A DNA stretch of 64,000 bases from Paenibacillus albus (GCF_003952225.1 NZ_CP034437.1:6236001-6300000); one strand, 5' to 3'. Shown: positions 17,376 through 27,079, counted from the stretch's first letter. Notes: generated from the letters alone by a model not told the origin. A program made the numbers and translations.

Positions 17376-19313
17376 TTAGGCATATCTGCCCTGAATTATA
17401 CGATCATCTTTCTCAGGCCATGGCATGCCATATGTCGGTGTGTTGACGAAGCGATCCATGCCAAGACGGAGCTTGATACCCGCTCCCTCTTGAAGTTCAA
17501 CCGTCAGCCACTTGCCATGAAGCTCATCCGTGCCAACCGTTTCGCCTTCCTTGCCAACAATCTCCGCTATCGTGAAGCAATGCTCGCCGAACACGCCGGC
17601 TTGTATAATAACCTCTTGCCGATCGAACAAGCTTGTATTGACGAGGTGAACTGTCGCCGAGTCCGGCGTCAGCTCCTCGACAAGCGCCGACACGCCAGGC
17701 GGCAAGCCCGGACGCTTCGCCTTCGCGTCGAAGTAGCGGACCCGGCCATGCTGCAAGCCGCCGTGTGAGATATGCATCGGTCCGCCAAGCGTCAGCTGAA
17801 CGAGCCCTTCGAAGTAGATCGGGCACATCTCCTGCCAAATATGAATCGCCGAGTAGATGCCCTCGTTGAAGTGCTCTGTCCAGCTGTACGGATCACCCTC
17901 TGGCGATCTCATCTTAGCGAGCTGATTGCCGATCATCTCGTAATTGGCGCTTAGTATCCGCTGCGGATAGTCCGGATTCAAGCCACGAATATATTGATAC
18001 CACGGCTGCGTATTGCCGATATAATGCTTCGTCTCTCTGCCGGTCTTCGGATCTCTGCCCGAAATCGCAGGAATAATAACTTCATTCCAATCATGATCCT
18101 TCGGAATGCGCTCGACTCGCTCGAGATCTTCCTCAGCCATGGACATCGCCCACAGATAGACCGGATATTTCGGCTGCGCTTCGCGGTAATCCGCCCATCC
18201 GCTGTCAAAATGCTTATAAGGAACGAGCCACTTGCCGTCCTTCTTCATTCGAAGCTCCCAATTGCGATCGATCTGGCTTCTCGCGAGGTTCAGCCCTTTC
18301 AGATCACCGGTCAGCAGCACCATGTTCATGCAAGCGTTCGTGAGGGGCTCGATGATCGTCAGCCATCCGTGAGGCCATCGCCAGCCGTAATAACCGCCCC
18401 ACCATGCGCCGTCGTTATACTCTCCGATCGCGCCTGTCAGACCGACATTATCCGGAATAATGCCGCCGTTGCGCTCCGTCCTGTCTTCCCATGCCTGGAC
18501 GTACTCGACTGCCCACTCACGGAGCTTCTCGTCGCCGCTTTGCATAAAGGCATGAGTGATCAGCCCCGTAGCATTCAAGTTAAGCGGCACATCTCCACGG
18601 TTCATTCGCTCATTCATCATCCTGAGCAAATGTCCGTACACCTCGTCGTTCGACCAAGCGCACTTGCCGCTTGCAAAGTCAACGCCAGGAATATCCTCGT
18701 ATGGCGCAAGATAATCGTCCAGGATGCCGCGATGCGTACTCCAATCCTCTTCGTTCACTTCAAAGCGCGGACCGCGACTGCCTGTCAGTGGAGAACGAAT
18801 GAGCTTCTGCTCCTTGTCATAATTCGGCGCTTCAGGATCATCGCCCGTATACATAGCCGCGAACTGGCGCGCCCGCTGCCTGTCCTTCAGTGTCGCCGGC
18901 CCTGCCAACCCTAGAAAATACAAATACAAATAGCCTTCCCCATGATGCATCCAATCGTAATAAGCATCGAACTCTCGGTGAATTTGACCGTATTCCGTCC
19001 ATTGCCAGGTGATGCCGTCGAATATTCGACGGGACACCTCATGCAGCTCATCGCTTCCCCCAAGCATGTACAGCAGCGCCAGATTCATAAAAGCTTCATA
19101 CGGATCGTCCGAACCGTCCATACCCGGCCAATGGTCGAACCAGATCAGTGTTCCGTCAGGTCTTGTATATTGCGAGACGAACTCCTTTGCCGCCTGGTTG
19201 AGCGTCTGGAACAGCTGCTGCTCTTGCAAAGCCCATTGCGGCGGCGCTGTCCGGTCAGTTGCAATAATATGTGGGATACGATCCTTGTCTGCTGCGGTCT
19301 TCGTGTTGTTCAC
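17376..19313 (-). CDS. Large uncharacterised carbohydrate-cluster protein, possibly an (alpha/alpha)-toroid glycosidase
   Basis: A 645-residue soluble protein that I cannot place in a family with certainty. It is rich in Trp, Tyr, Asp and Glu, with motifs such as DGTLIWFDHWPGMDGSDDPY, EFDAYYDWMHHGEGYLYLYF, GGYYGWRWPHGWLTIIEP and SWTEHFNEGIYSAIHIWQEM; many conserved-looking acidic residues lie in helical segments, as in alpha/alpha-barrel hydrolases and lyases. A beta-rich C-terminal domain (from about 540) contains HLVNTSLFDRQEVIIQAG. The listed TTG at 19331 is less likely than the GTG at 19313, preceded by AAAAGGGGA at 6 nt. Context suggests a glycan-degrading enzyme. Confidence 0.6.
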   Translation of the reverse strand: MNNTKTAADKDRIPHIIATDRTAPPQWALQEQQLFQTLNQAAKEFVSQYTRPDGTLIWFDHWPGMDGSDDPYEAFMNLALLYMLGGSDELHEVSRRIFDGITWQWTEYGQIHREFDAYYDWMHHGEGYLYLYFLGLAGPATLKDRQRARQFAAMYTGDDPEAPNYDKEQKLIRSPLTGSRGPRFEVNEEDWSTHRGILDDYLAPYEDIPGVDFASGKCAWSNDEVYGHLLRMMNERMNRGDVPLNLNATGLITHAFMQSGDEKLREWAVEYVQAWEDRTERNGGIIPDNVGLTGAIGEYNDGAWWGGYYGWRWPHGWLTIIEPLTNACMNMVLLTGDLKGLNLARSQIDRNWELRMKKDGKWLVPYKHFDSGWADYREAQPKYPVYLWAMSMAEEDLERVERIPKDHDWNEVIIPAISGRDPKTGRETKHYIGNTQPWYQYIRGLNPDYPQRILSANYEMIGNQLAKMRSPEGDPYSWTEHFNEGIYSAIHIWQEMCPIYFEGLVQLTLGGPMHISHGGLQHGRVRYFDAKAKRPGLPPGVSALVEELTPDSATVHLVNTSLFDRQEVIIQAGVFGEHCFTIAEIVGKEGETVGTDELHGKWLTVELQEGAGIKLRLGMDRFVNTPTYGMPWPEKDDRIIQGRYA

Positions 19314-19371
19314 TCGGATTCCCCTTTTCAAGTTTGTGTGTCTTCGAATCCTGCTCTACACTTTCGAATGA

Positions 19372-20138
19372 TCATGGGTGTCCAAGTGAATATCCGCCTT
19401 CCAGAGGAATGCTCGCTCCGTTAAGCCATGAGGCCTTATCGCTTGCCACGAGCACGATCATGTCGGCAATTTGTTCTGGTCTCGCAAGTTTAGGCGACTT
19501 TCTGACTGCCGCCATCGCCTCTTCGAATCGCTGCGGGTCCGTAATCTGTTGTTTGAATGCATTCTCCAGCAGCAGCGTATCGACGCCTGCCGGCAGCAGC
19601 GCATTGAACCTTACGCCTTGATCGCGGTAGTCAATTGTGAATCCTGCTGTCATATGATTAAGCGCCGCTTTCATCGAATCGTAAACCATATTATTAGGCG
19701 CAACCCGAGCGCCATTAATGGAGCTTACATTAACGACGGATCCCTTCGTCTTTAATAGATAGGGCAATGCAGCTTGTATAAGGAAGAATGGGCTTTCACG
19801 TTCACGCTGAACAGACGGTCCCAATCCTCATGAGTAATTGCGGGCACAGTGCGTATACAGGTCATCGCTGCGTTATTGACGACAACATCGATGCGTCCCC
19901 AGCGCTGGACCGCAGCGTCGACCAATTTTGCAGGAACGGTTGTATCCATCAGATCGCCTTCCACGAAGAGGGCATCTGCTCCAAGCCCGATGACCTCCTC
20001 AACAACCCTCTCTCCGGCAGAGCGCTCCCTGCCTGTCACAAGCACTTTGGCGCCTTCCTTGGCCATCGCTATCGCAGCGGCTTCCCCGATTCCTTTTGTC
20101 GATCCCGTAATAATAGCCACTTTGTTCTCGAGCAGCAT
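19372..20138 (-). pseudogene. SDR-family oxidoreductase with a one-base frameshift
   Basis: The first frame (ATG 20138) gives an SDR N-terminus: ITGSTKGIGEA, VVVNNAAM, DWDRLFSVNVKA, then falls out of homology. The second frame resumes exactly at PFFLIQAALPYLL and runs through NVSSINGARVAPNNMVYDS with the catalytic Ser, Tyr and Lys, to a stop at 19372. Restoring one base at the GGG at 19790-19792 joins them into a normal protein of about 255 residues. Everything except that base is intact, so it is either a very recent pseudogene or a sequence error. First gene of the leftward glycan cluster. Confidence 0.85.
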
Positions 20139-20519
20139 GAATGATCATCGTCCTTCCAATTTAGCATCTGTTATTCAAGCTTCCGGAACAGCATATCAAG
20201 CATGAATAGCGGCATGAACCACGAAATAATCACATTCCTTCGAATGATAGGTCTGCATCGCTTCGTATTTCGTATATTTCTTTAATAAATGTAGAATAGA
20301 TAAAAACAGACATGCGATGCTGCATATTCGCATGTCCATTTGGGGTTGTCGAATGGAGCGCCTTACAATGCGGCTGACCGCCAGGACATCAGTCGGTGTG
20401 CAGGATCATTTACCGCTTTAATGAACAAGCCCTCTCTACTGCTGTTAATCGCGCTAGTAAAAAGGGCTTGTACCGTTATCCGATTGCTTTATGCATTTGC
20501 CAAGCTTACGAACTCTATC
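20139..20519. other. Intergenic stretch with two inverted repeats
   Basis: No gene is visible between the SDR and the solute-binding protein gene. It contains the terminator at 20309-20336 and a second inverted repeat (ACAAGCCCT at about 20429 against AGGGCTTGT at about 20470) of unclear role. Confidence 0.6.
20309..20336 (-). terminator. Terminator after the solute-binding protein gene
   Basis: GACATGCGA (20309-20317) pairs with TCGCATGTC (20328-20336). On the minus strand it is followed by TGTTTTTATC. It is about 180 bp past the stop codon at 20520. Confidence 0.75.
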
Positions 20520-22121
20520 TTACTTGCCGTTCGCTGCTTTCCAAGCGTCGATCTGCTTCTGCTTCTCGGCGATGATATCGTCAGCGCCCGCATCCTTCAG
20601 CTTCTTCAAGAACGTGTCCAGATATTTATCCGGATCGATGGCCCCTACTTCAAGCCCCTTCAGTAACTCGGCAGTAACCGAGTTGACATTGGCGATCTGC
20701 GTCTTAACAGACGTTGTATCAAATACGAAGCCCATAATCGGAGATACCATTGCTGTCTTGTCGGCTGCGTAGATCATGCCAAGCATCTTGTCATTTTTAA
20801 CTAGATCCGTGCTTTTGTCCCACAGCATTCTGCCGTATGATTGACCGATTTCCCACTCGGAATAGTTGAAGTTATACTTATCCGGAATGAGTTCGAATTG
20901 TTTGTCGCCGATCTTCTTATAGTCCACATCCGGTTGGCCGAATGCGATCAGATGGAACAACTCATCATCCGTATTCAGCAGTTCAATCAGCTGCATTGCT
21001 TTCTCTTTATGCTCAGAGTTCGCGCCGATTGCAAGCACAGCCGTTGAAGGCGTATTCGACGAAATGAACGGCTCGGTAAATCGCTTGATATACGCTGGAA
21101 CGCTAGGGGCTGACATGGACATTGGGTTCGTGCCTTCAAGTTCAGGCATATCAATATTATCCGGATAGTTCTGGGCATAAATACCCGCTTCCTTGCCGGC
21201 TTTGCGGTCTGGTGTACTATCCTTCAACGTTGCCGCATCTTTACGAACGAAACCGTTCTTATACCAGTCGCGCATTGTCTTCAAGTACGCTTTGAACTCA
21301 GGCGTCTCGTACTGGTTGAATACTTTAATATCGGTGTCACCGTAATTGACCCAGCCTGGAACAGCATTATCGCCTACAGCGTCCATATTGTAGTATACCG
21401 GTTGGCCCGAGAACAATTGGCCAGCTTCCATCGGAATGACGCCTGGATCACCCTTCTTGACTTCAGCGAAGAATGGAGTCAGATCATCCCACTTCTTAAC
21501 CGATTTCCAATCGAAATTGTATTTATCTACGAGATCTTTGCGAAGCTGGATACCTCTGGCTCCCGCCATCCCCCATACTTGATAGTTGACAGCGCCATAA
21601 ATTTTGCCATTGACCTTAACACCGTTCCAGACCGCATCAGGTACGCGAGACTTCGTCGTTGGTGCATATTTGTCGAGAAGATCGGTAATATCGGCGAATG
21701 CTCCTTTAGACGAGTTCTGGAAATAGTTCAAGTCGCCCCAGCTTCCCGTGAATGCGATATCGAATGGCTCACCGGAGGAGATCATCAGGTTCAGCTTCTG
21801 TGGGTATGTGCTCCAGTCCGTAACGACAAGCTTAAGCGTTGCATTGATTTTTTCTTTAATGATTTTGTTCGCCGCATCCATGACACGGTCCATGTCCTTA
21901 ACTGGAGAGTTCGCAATATACATCGAAATTTCAACTGGCTTTTCATTTGTTGCTGTGTTCGATGCGTTCGTTGTCGATGCATTCGCATTGTTGCTTGAAG
22001 AATTTGAGGATGCTCCATTGGAAGAATTACCTGAATTATTGCTTCCGCAGCCTGAGAGCACCATAGATCCCATTAGCATGAGTGCAACTGATGAAGCAAC
22101 GAGTTTCTTCTGTTTAGACAT
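20520..22121 (-). CDS. Lpl-type extracellular sugar-binding lipoprotein
   Basis: Lipid-anchored solute-binding protein of an ABC sugar importer, 533 residues. Signal peptide with lipobox LSGC (C25), then a Ser/Asn/Thr-rich linker to about residue 60, then the binding domain (KPVEISMYIANSPVKDMD onward). The size matches the 500-550-residue LplA/YtcQ group that pairs with LplB/LplC permeases. GGGAGG eight nt before ATG fixes the start. Its permeases (24895, 25912) are transcribed in the opposite direction, beyond the regulator gene at 22380. No ATPase is encoded nearby; a shared MsmX-type ATPase elsewhere is expected. Confidence 0.92.
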   Translation of the reverse strand: MSKQKKLVASSVALMLMGSMVLSGCGSNNSGNSSNGASSNSSSNNANASTTNASNTATNEKPVEISMYIANSPVKDMDRVMDAANKIIKEKINATLKLVVTDWSTYPQKLNLMISSGEPFDIAFTGSWGDLNYFQNSSKGAFADITDLLDKYAPTTKSRVPDAVWNGVKVNGKIYGAVNYQVWGMAGARGIQLRKDLVDKYNFDWKSVKKWDDLTPFFAEVKKGDPGVIPMEAGQLFSGQPVYYNMDAVGDNAVPGWVNYGDTDIKVFNQYETPEFKAYLKTMRDWYKNGFVRKDAATLKDSTPDRKAGKEAGIYAQNYPDNIDMPELEGTNPMSMSAPSVPAYIKRFTEPFISSNTPSTAVLAIGANSEHKEKAMQLIELLNTDDELFHLIAFGQPDVDYKKIGDKQFELIPDKYNFNYSEWEIGQSYGRMLWDKSTDLVKNDKMLGMIYAADKTAMVSPIMGFVFDTTSVKTQIANVNSVTAELLKGLEVGAIDPDKYLDTFLKKLKDAGADDIIAEKQKQIDAWKAANGK

Positions 22122-22314
22122 TTACTTTGCCTCCCGTTTCATTTTGATGAAAACATCTTGCTGGATAACTGCCCCTTCATTACGTGATTCCTTGCATCGC
22201 GGTCTTCGTAGCTCAACCTCTACCTCTTCTTCTCACCCGAATTGATGCGCCCTGAGTGCGCCGAGCTACAATTTCAAGTTAAGGCACAGCCCGTCAATTG
22301 CCTACCGAAAAAAC

Positions 22315-22338
22315 CGCAATATCTATCGATTTATTGCG
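22315..22338 (-). terminator. Terminator of the membrane-bound AraC regulator
   Basis: CGCAATA (22315-22321) and TATTGCG (22332-22338) form a short stem; the minus strand continues GTTTTTT. It separates the regulator from the binding-protein gene, which therefore needs its own promoter in 22122-22314. Confidence 0.7.
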
Positions 22339-22379
22339 ATCGGGTCTCTTCGAAAAATATAGATTCATTAAAAATCATG

Positions 22380-24635
22380 CTATTTATCTTCACTTTTGCG
22401 CATAAGCCGGTACTGGGACAACGGTATTCCGAAATGCTTCTTGAACAAAATGTAAAAATAATTGGAGTCTTCCCAGCCGCACTGCTCAACAATCTCCCTG
22501 GTCGTCATGCTCGTCTCATCCAGCAGCCGCTTCACGTGCTCCATTCGAACAGACGTAATATGTTCAACAACGGATTGGCCGGTTGATTCCTTGAAAATGC
22601 GCCCCAAATAGACATGCGACATCTGGAATTCTTCAGCAAGCAAACTCAGGTTCAAGTTCGGATCACGATATTGCTCCGCAATGATCTGCTTGATGCGGCT
22701 AACGATCATATGGCGCTTGTTTTGTTTATTCGTATCTAATGATGCAACGATGCTTTGGAAGATCTCTTCGAAATTCCGTTGAATCTCCTCGAGCGACTCG
22801 ATGCTCTCCATATTGACGAAGAAGCCTTGAAGGAGGTCTTGTACCCGTGATCGCTCACTATCCGCAACGCTCGGGAACGAGCTTCGGATCATAAACATCA
22901 GATGCATAACCGATGATAGAATCGTCTCATACCTCGAACGGACAAGCACAGCCATGATCTCATCGAAATATCCCGTTGCTTTCTCGAGATGTCCAAGCTT
23001 GAGCGAATCAAGCAGCAGCTTCGCCTTGTTATCCGGGAATGAAGGCTGATTCAGCTCAATCCCCGACAAATATTCGGGTGTAAGCACGCTTCCTTTGCCA
23101 GCGACCAAGCGATACATCGAGAGTTCCTGCAATTCCAAATAAGCTTCGCCCAGGAAATGCGCTGAAACAACCGGCCTGCCAATGAAAGCGGAGACGGAAA
23201 GGCGCAAATACGAAGTGACCGAGCTTTGCAGATTCCGTGAAAGCTCGGTAAGCATGGTCTCCTCTCCATCTGAACCGTCCGAATCTAGCAGCAGCACTAG
23301 CTTGTCGTTATCCAAATCGATGACATCGCCCGAATAAGCGCCAAGCGACAGATCTTCAATCATATTGGCGATTGCGAATTTCAGTAGATTGCGGTCCCGC
23401 TTGCTATAGCTCTCTACAAACGAACGAAACCCGTCAATTCGGAACAAAACCATCCGTACCGTTCCGGCAAGGCCTGCACGAATACCGAGTTCCGATCTCT
23501 GGGCTTCCAGTTCTTGTTCTCCATATGATTTATTGCCGAGAATGACTTGCTTGAGCCAATCATCCTTCAGTGTATGACGCTGATCACGCTGCTTCCGGAC
23601 AAGCTCGTCATTCCGCAATCGAATGGAGTCGATCATTTTGCGGACAGGCGAGTAAAGGGATCTGGACATCAGCAGTGAGAAGATCAAGCCAAGCAAGAGC
23701 ACGATGGCGCTAATTAGCAGCGTTGACGACTTGAGCGTCTTCACGGGCGATAAGAAGGCGTCGTAAGCGGTCAGGCTGATGAACTTCCATTTCAATTTAT
23801 CCGAGGATACGAACGTTACATTGAAAGGTTTCCCCTCGATGCTTGTCTTGAAGCTGCCGGAAGATAGTGTGGATTCGAGCACGCTGCGTGTATAGCTCGT
23901 CCCTTTCATATCCCTTCTAAACATTTCCTTCAAGGTATGGTTAACGACTATGCCGTTCTCATCGATGACGAAAATATCACTGTTGTAGTCGGTGTCCTTC
24001 GTATTCAAGGACGAAATAAGATTACGAAGGACACTTGCATTGATATTCACGACAAGCGCCGTCTGAGGATGAACGTCAAACCGGCTTTGATAAGGCATAA
24101 TGTACGTGTACACATTGACTCCCCCTGAGCCTGCGTTCTGAATCGTGCGGGCAATCGGAATCGCAGCCATCGATTCATGCCACTTTTTCACTAGATCCAC
24201 AGCTGCAGTATCATAGAAATTTTGAACGGAGTAGAACGCGCCATTTTCCGTAGAGATGATCCGATCTAACGGGAGGCTGATCGTATATGCCGAGTAGATG
24301 TAATCATTGGTCGTAACGAGCAGATTCAGAAACCTGAACGCATTTCCAATCTGAACCATATCTTCATCGGGATTAAAGAACAGGTTCGCGATACTTGGTT
24401 CCGCTGCCGCTATGGACATAAACTTCTGAGCAACGTTATCCATGTAATTGGCGCTATAGCTGATCTGCTGAAGCATGGACGTACCCGTCTGATTGATCCG
24501 ATCTATGGACGCCGAAGTATAATTCCGGTACAAGAGCGTGGACAATCCGAGAATCAATAAGGTAACTGTCAAAGTAAAGGTAAAAAGCAGCCTCGTATAT
24601 AATCGTTTTAATTGCGAATTGCTCTGTATCGCCAT
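22380..24635 (-). CDS. Membrane-anchored AraC-family regulator with extracytoplasmic sensor
   Basis: A 751-residue single-chain sensor-regulator: TM1 at about 16-36, an extracellular Cache-like domain to about 300, TM2 at about 304-324, a poorly conserved linker, and an AraC double helix-turn-helix in the last 100 residues (LAEEFQMSHVYLGRIFKEST; TREIVEQCGWEDSNYFYILF). This architecture is common in Paenibacillus next to Lpl-type sugar importers and transmits an external sugar signal directly to DNA without phosphorelay. AAGGGAAG supports the ATG at 24635. It lies between the importer's binding protein and permeases and probably controls both. Confidence 0.9.
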   Translation of the reverse strand: MAIQSNSQLKRLYTRLLFTFTLTVTLLILGLSTLLYRNYTSASIDRINQTGTSMLQQISYSANYMDNVAQKFMSIAAAEPSIANLFFNPDEDMVQIGNAFRFLNLLVTTNDYIYSAYTISLPLDRIISTENGAFYSVQNFYDTAAVDLVKKWHESMAAIPIARTIQNAGSGGVNVYTYIMPYQSRFDVHPQTALVVNINASVLRNLISSLNTKDTDYNSDIFVIDENGIVVNHTLKEMFRRDMKGTSYTRSVLESTLSSGSFKTSIEGKPFNVTFVSSDKLKWKFISLTAYDAFLSPVKTLKSSTLLISAIVLLLGLIFSLLMSRSLYSPVRKMIDSIRLRNDELVRKQRDQRHTLKDDWLKQVILGNKSYGEQELEAQRSELGIRAGLAGTVRMVLFRIDGFRSFVESYSKRDRNLLKFAIANMIEDLSLGAYSGDVIDLDNDKLVLLLDSDGSDGEETMLTELSRNLQSSVTSYLRLSVSAFIGRPVVSAHFLGEAYLELQELSMYRLVAGKGSVLTPEYLSGIELNQPSFPDNKAKLLLDSLKLGHLEKATGYFDEIMAVLVRSRYETILSSVMHLMFMIRSSFPSVADSERSRVQDLLQGFFVNMESIESLEEIQRNFEEIFQSIVASLDTNKQNKRHMIVSRIKQIIAEQYRDPNLNLSLLAEEFQMSHVYLGRIFKESTGQSVVEHITSVRMEHVKRLLDETSMTTREIVEQCGWEDSNYFYILFKKHFGIPLSQYRLMRKSEDK

Positions 24636-24894
24636 TCCTATTTCTTCCCTTCAACGATGTCATTTTTCTGCATTTGTTTGTTCGACATGCCGGACCCGTT
24701 TCCTGTTACACGAATTTCCGGACCGTGCGAAATCGCATGAATACGCATGATTTTAGTGAAAAGTTCATTTTTTAATGTGCTTTAAAACTGAAATGTTGTA
24801 GGAAAATGCGCTTTTTTCGGTTTAATCCTGTCCGCACGGCTGATAGATTGATTACACAGACAATGAATACTGAATTGCATGAAGGAGTGGTAAC

Positions 24895-25887
24895 ATGAGT
24901 TCTCAATTACCGACGGTACCAACAACCGTCAAGGGCAAACCAAAGAAAACAAGTGCCTTTTCACCAATGGCTTTTTTCAAAGAAATCGGCAAGCACTGGA
25001 CATTCTACACCATGATCTTGCCTGGGCTACTCTTTTTAATCATCTTCAACTACATGCCAATGTTCGGGGTAGTCATTGCGTTCAAGGACTATAATCCAAT
25101 CGCAGGTGTATGGGGCAGCAAATGGAACGGCTTACAGAATTTCGAGTTCTTCTTCAAATCCGATGCGTTATGGCGAGTTACCTTTAACACGATCTTCTAT
25201 AACTTGCTCATTATGGTCCTTGTGACCTCAATCGCTATCGTCTTCGCCATCCTACTGCAGGAAACCGGAGGGCGTTATCGCTCAGGCATCTATAAGAGCC
25301 TCATGCTGCTTCCGTTCTTCCTCTCCTGGATTGTCGGTGATTACATCGCTTACAGCTTGCTCAATCCAGATCAAGGGTTATTGAACCAGATTAGAGAGTT
25401 TTTCGGATACAGCGCGATCGATTGGTATGGCGAGCCTTCGCATTGGCGGATCATCATGCCTATCGCTTATCTGCTCAAGAGTGTGGGCTACTCATCTGTC
25501 GTATACGTCGCTGCGGTTACCGGTATTTCTTCCGATTATTATGAAGCCGCTGATATCGACGGCGCCAGCAAGCTGCAGAAGGCCAGATTTATTACCATTC
25601 CACTGCTGATGCCTGTCGTTATTATCCTGTCGCTGCTCTCGCTTGGAAAGATCTTCAATGGCGGACTTGGCGACTGGGGCGCATTCTTCACGCTGCCGCG
25701 GGAATCCGGAATTCTGTTCTCGACGACGGACGTTATCGATACGTATGTATTCCGCGCACTGAGAGGCGTGAGCGATATCGGCATGTCATCTGCGGTCGGC
25801 CTCTATCAAGCGGTGGTAGGACTCATCATGGTTCTCGCAACGAACTATCTCGTCAAGAAGTATGATCCCGAAAGCTCGTTATTCTAG
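24895..25887 (+). CDS. LplB-type sugar ABC permease
   Basis: Inner-membrane permease, 330 residues, six predicted membrane segments. Typical N-terminus LLFLIIFNYMPMFGVVIAFK and the EAA loop YYEAADIDGASKLQKARFI at about residue 220, which contacts the ATPase. Start supported by GGAGTGG before the ATG. It is followed by the partner permease after 24 bp. The matching binding protein is the lipoprotein at 20520-22121, on the other strand. Confidence 0.93.
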   Translation: MSSQLPTVPTTVKGKPKKTSAFSPMAFFKEIGKHWTFYTMILPGLLFLIIFNYMPMFGVVIAFKDYNPIAGVWGSKWNGLQNFEFFFKSDALWRVTFNTIFYNLLIMVLVTSIAIVFAILLQETGGRYRSGIYKSLMLLPFFLSWIVGDYIAYSLLNPDQGLLNQIREFFGYSAIDWYGEPSHWRIIMPIAYLLKSVGYSSVVYVAAVTGISSDYYEAADIDGASKLQKARFITIPLLMPVVIILSLLSLGKIFNGGLGDWGAFFTLPRESGILFSTTDVIDTYVFRALRGVSDIGMSSAVGLYQAVVGLIMVLATNYLVKKYDPESSLF

Positions 25888-25911
25888 TTTATACACCTGG
25901 GAGTGATTGAA

Positions 25912-26796
25912 TTGCAAAGCACAGGATTCGCGTCTAAGCTCGTGGTTAACCTCATTTTCATCTTTTATAGTCTCTGTTGTATCCTTCCTGTCCTGCTTGT
26001 CTTATCCATTTCGTTCACAGACGAAAACTCGATTATGGCGGATGGCTACCATCTCATCCCAAAAGTATTCAGCACTTACGGTTATGAATATATACTTTCT
26101 GGCACCTCGACCATTCTGAATGCCTATAAGGTTACAATCTTCGTCACACTGGCCGGTGCGTTCTCTTCGCTGCTCGTGACTTCGTTAATCGCTTATGCCT
26201 TATCGCGAACCGAGGTCAAATATCGGGGTCAAATTTCGTTCCTTATTTTCTTTACCATTCTGTTCAATGGCGGCTTAGCTCCGTACTATATCCTGGTCAC
26301 ACGCTACCTTCATTTGAAGGACACGCTGTTGATCTTGATTCTTACGGCGCTTGTCTCGCCTGTAAACATTATGATCATGCGTAACTTCTTCAAGGATGTG
26401 CCTAGCTCCATCATTGAATCGGCGAGAATCGACGGGTCTGGCGAGTTCCGGACGTTCTTCCGAATCGTGCTCCCGGTGTCTACACCCGTGCTCGCGACAA
26501 TCGGCTTGTTCTCGTCCGTTGCTTATTGGAACGACTGGTTCACATGCTCGCTGTTCATCGAGAATACCAAGCTGTACAACCTGCAATACTTGCTTCAAGC
26601 GCTCATGTCCAACCTTGATTACTTGTCCACCAATGCTGCCGCGTCAAAATCATTGGAGAACGCAATGGTTGTGCTGCCGGGGGAAAGCGCACGAATGGCG
26701 ACTTGTATTCTGGCCATCGGTCCAATCATTTTGCTCTACCCGCTGCTGCAGAAGTACTTCGTAAAAGGTCTCACGCTTGGCGCAGTTAAATCATAA
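25912..26796 (+). CDS. LplC-type sugar ABC permease
   Basis: Second membrane subunit of the importer, 294 residues, six membrane segments, with the EAA loop IIESARIDGSGEFRTFFRIV near residue 185. The frame also offers a GTG at 25903, but that codon overlaps the Shine-Dalgarno GGGAG; the TTG at 25912, eight nt downstream of it, is the likely start. Ends with the usual GLTLGAVKS tail. Last gene of the rightward operon, with a terminator about 100 bp downstream. Confidence 0.92.
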   Translation: MQSTGFASKLVVNLIFIFYSLCCILPVLLVLSISFTDENSIMADGYHLIPKVFSTYGYEYILSGTSTILNAYKVTIFVTLAGAFSSLLVTSLIAYALSRTEVKYRGQISFLIFFTILFNGGLAPYYILVTRYLHLKDTLLILILTALVSPVNIMIMRNFFKDVPSSIIESARIDGSGEFRTFFRIVLPVSTPVLATIGLFSSVAYWNDWFTCSLFIENTKLYNLQYLLQALMSNLDYLSTNAAASKSLENAMVVLPGESARMATCILAIGPIILLYPLLQKYFVKGLTLGAVKS

Positions 26797-26893
26797 TTAA
26801 CATCATAATTATGCGCCATTCTCAGCAATTTATTATCTAACGGAAATGGTGCTTCAAGACTGACACGTATTCTAAATGAAAATATAGATAAGA

Positions 26894-26929
26894 AAAACGG
26901 CAGCCTCTCGATGGAGAAGTTGCCGTTTT
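26894..26929 (+). terminator. Terminator of the permease operon
   Basis: AAAACGGC (26894-26901) pairs with GCCGTTTT (26922-26929), with an inner CTCTC/GAGA extension; the + strand continues ATCATC after the T run. Confidence 0.75.
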
Positions 26930-26968
26930 ATCATCATCAGAAAAATAATATTGGAGTTGATAACAATC

Positions 26969-27079
26969 ATGAGCAAGTTTCTGAGAATCGGCACTTGTGT
27001 CGGAGGAGGAGACGCGGTACGCATTATTCCGCAGATAGTCGGGCATGGATTGCAGCAACTGAATCAGTCAAAAAAATAA
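26969..27079 (+). pseudogene. Truncated N-terminus of a sugar-phosphate isomerase/epimerase-like gene
   Basis: An ATG preceded by GGAG begins MSKFLRIGTCVGGGDAVRII and continues PQIVGHG, resembling the first strand and helix of TIM-barrel sugar-phosphate isomerase/epimerase proteins. After 36 codons it ends in the A-rich start of the 45-bp repeat at 27071. The rest of the expected roughly 280-residue protein is missing, so the gene was cut by whatever joined the repeat here. The family call rests on one short segment. Confidence 0.5.

Noticed and set aside
24740..24894. Clear sigma-A promoter for the LplB/LplC operon
   Set aside because: Only poorly spaced -35/-10 candidates were found; the promoter is probably activator-dependent but cannot be placed.
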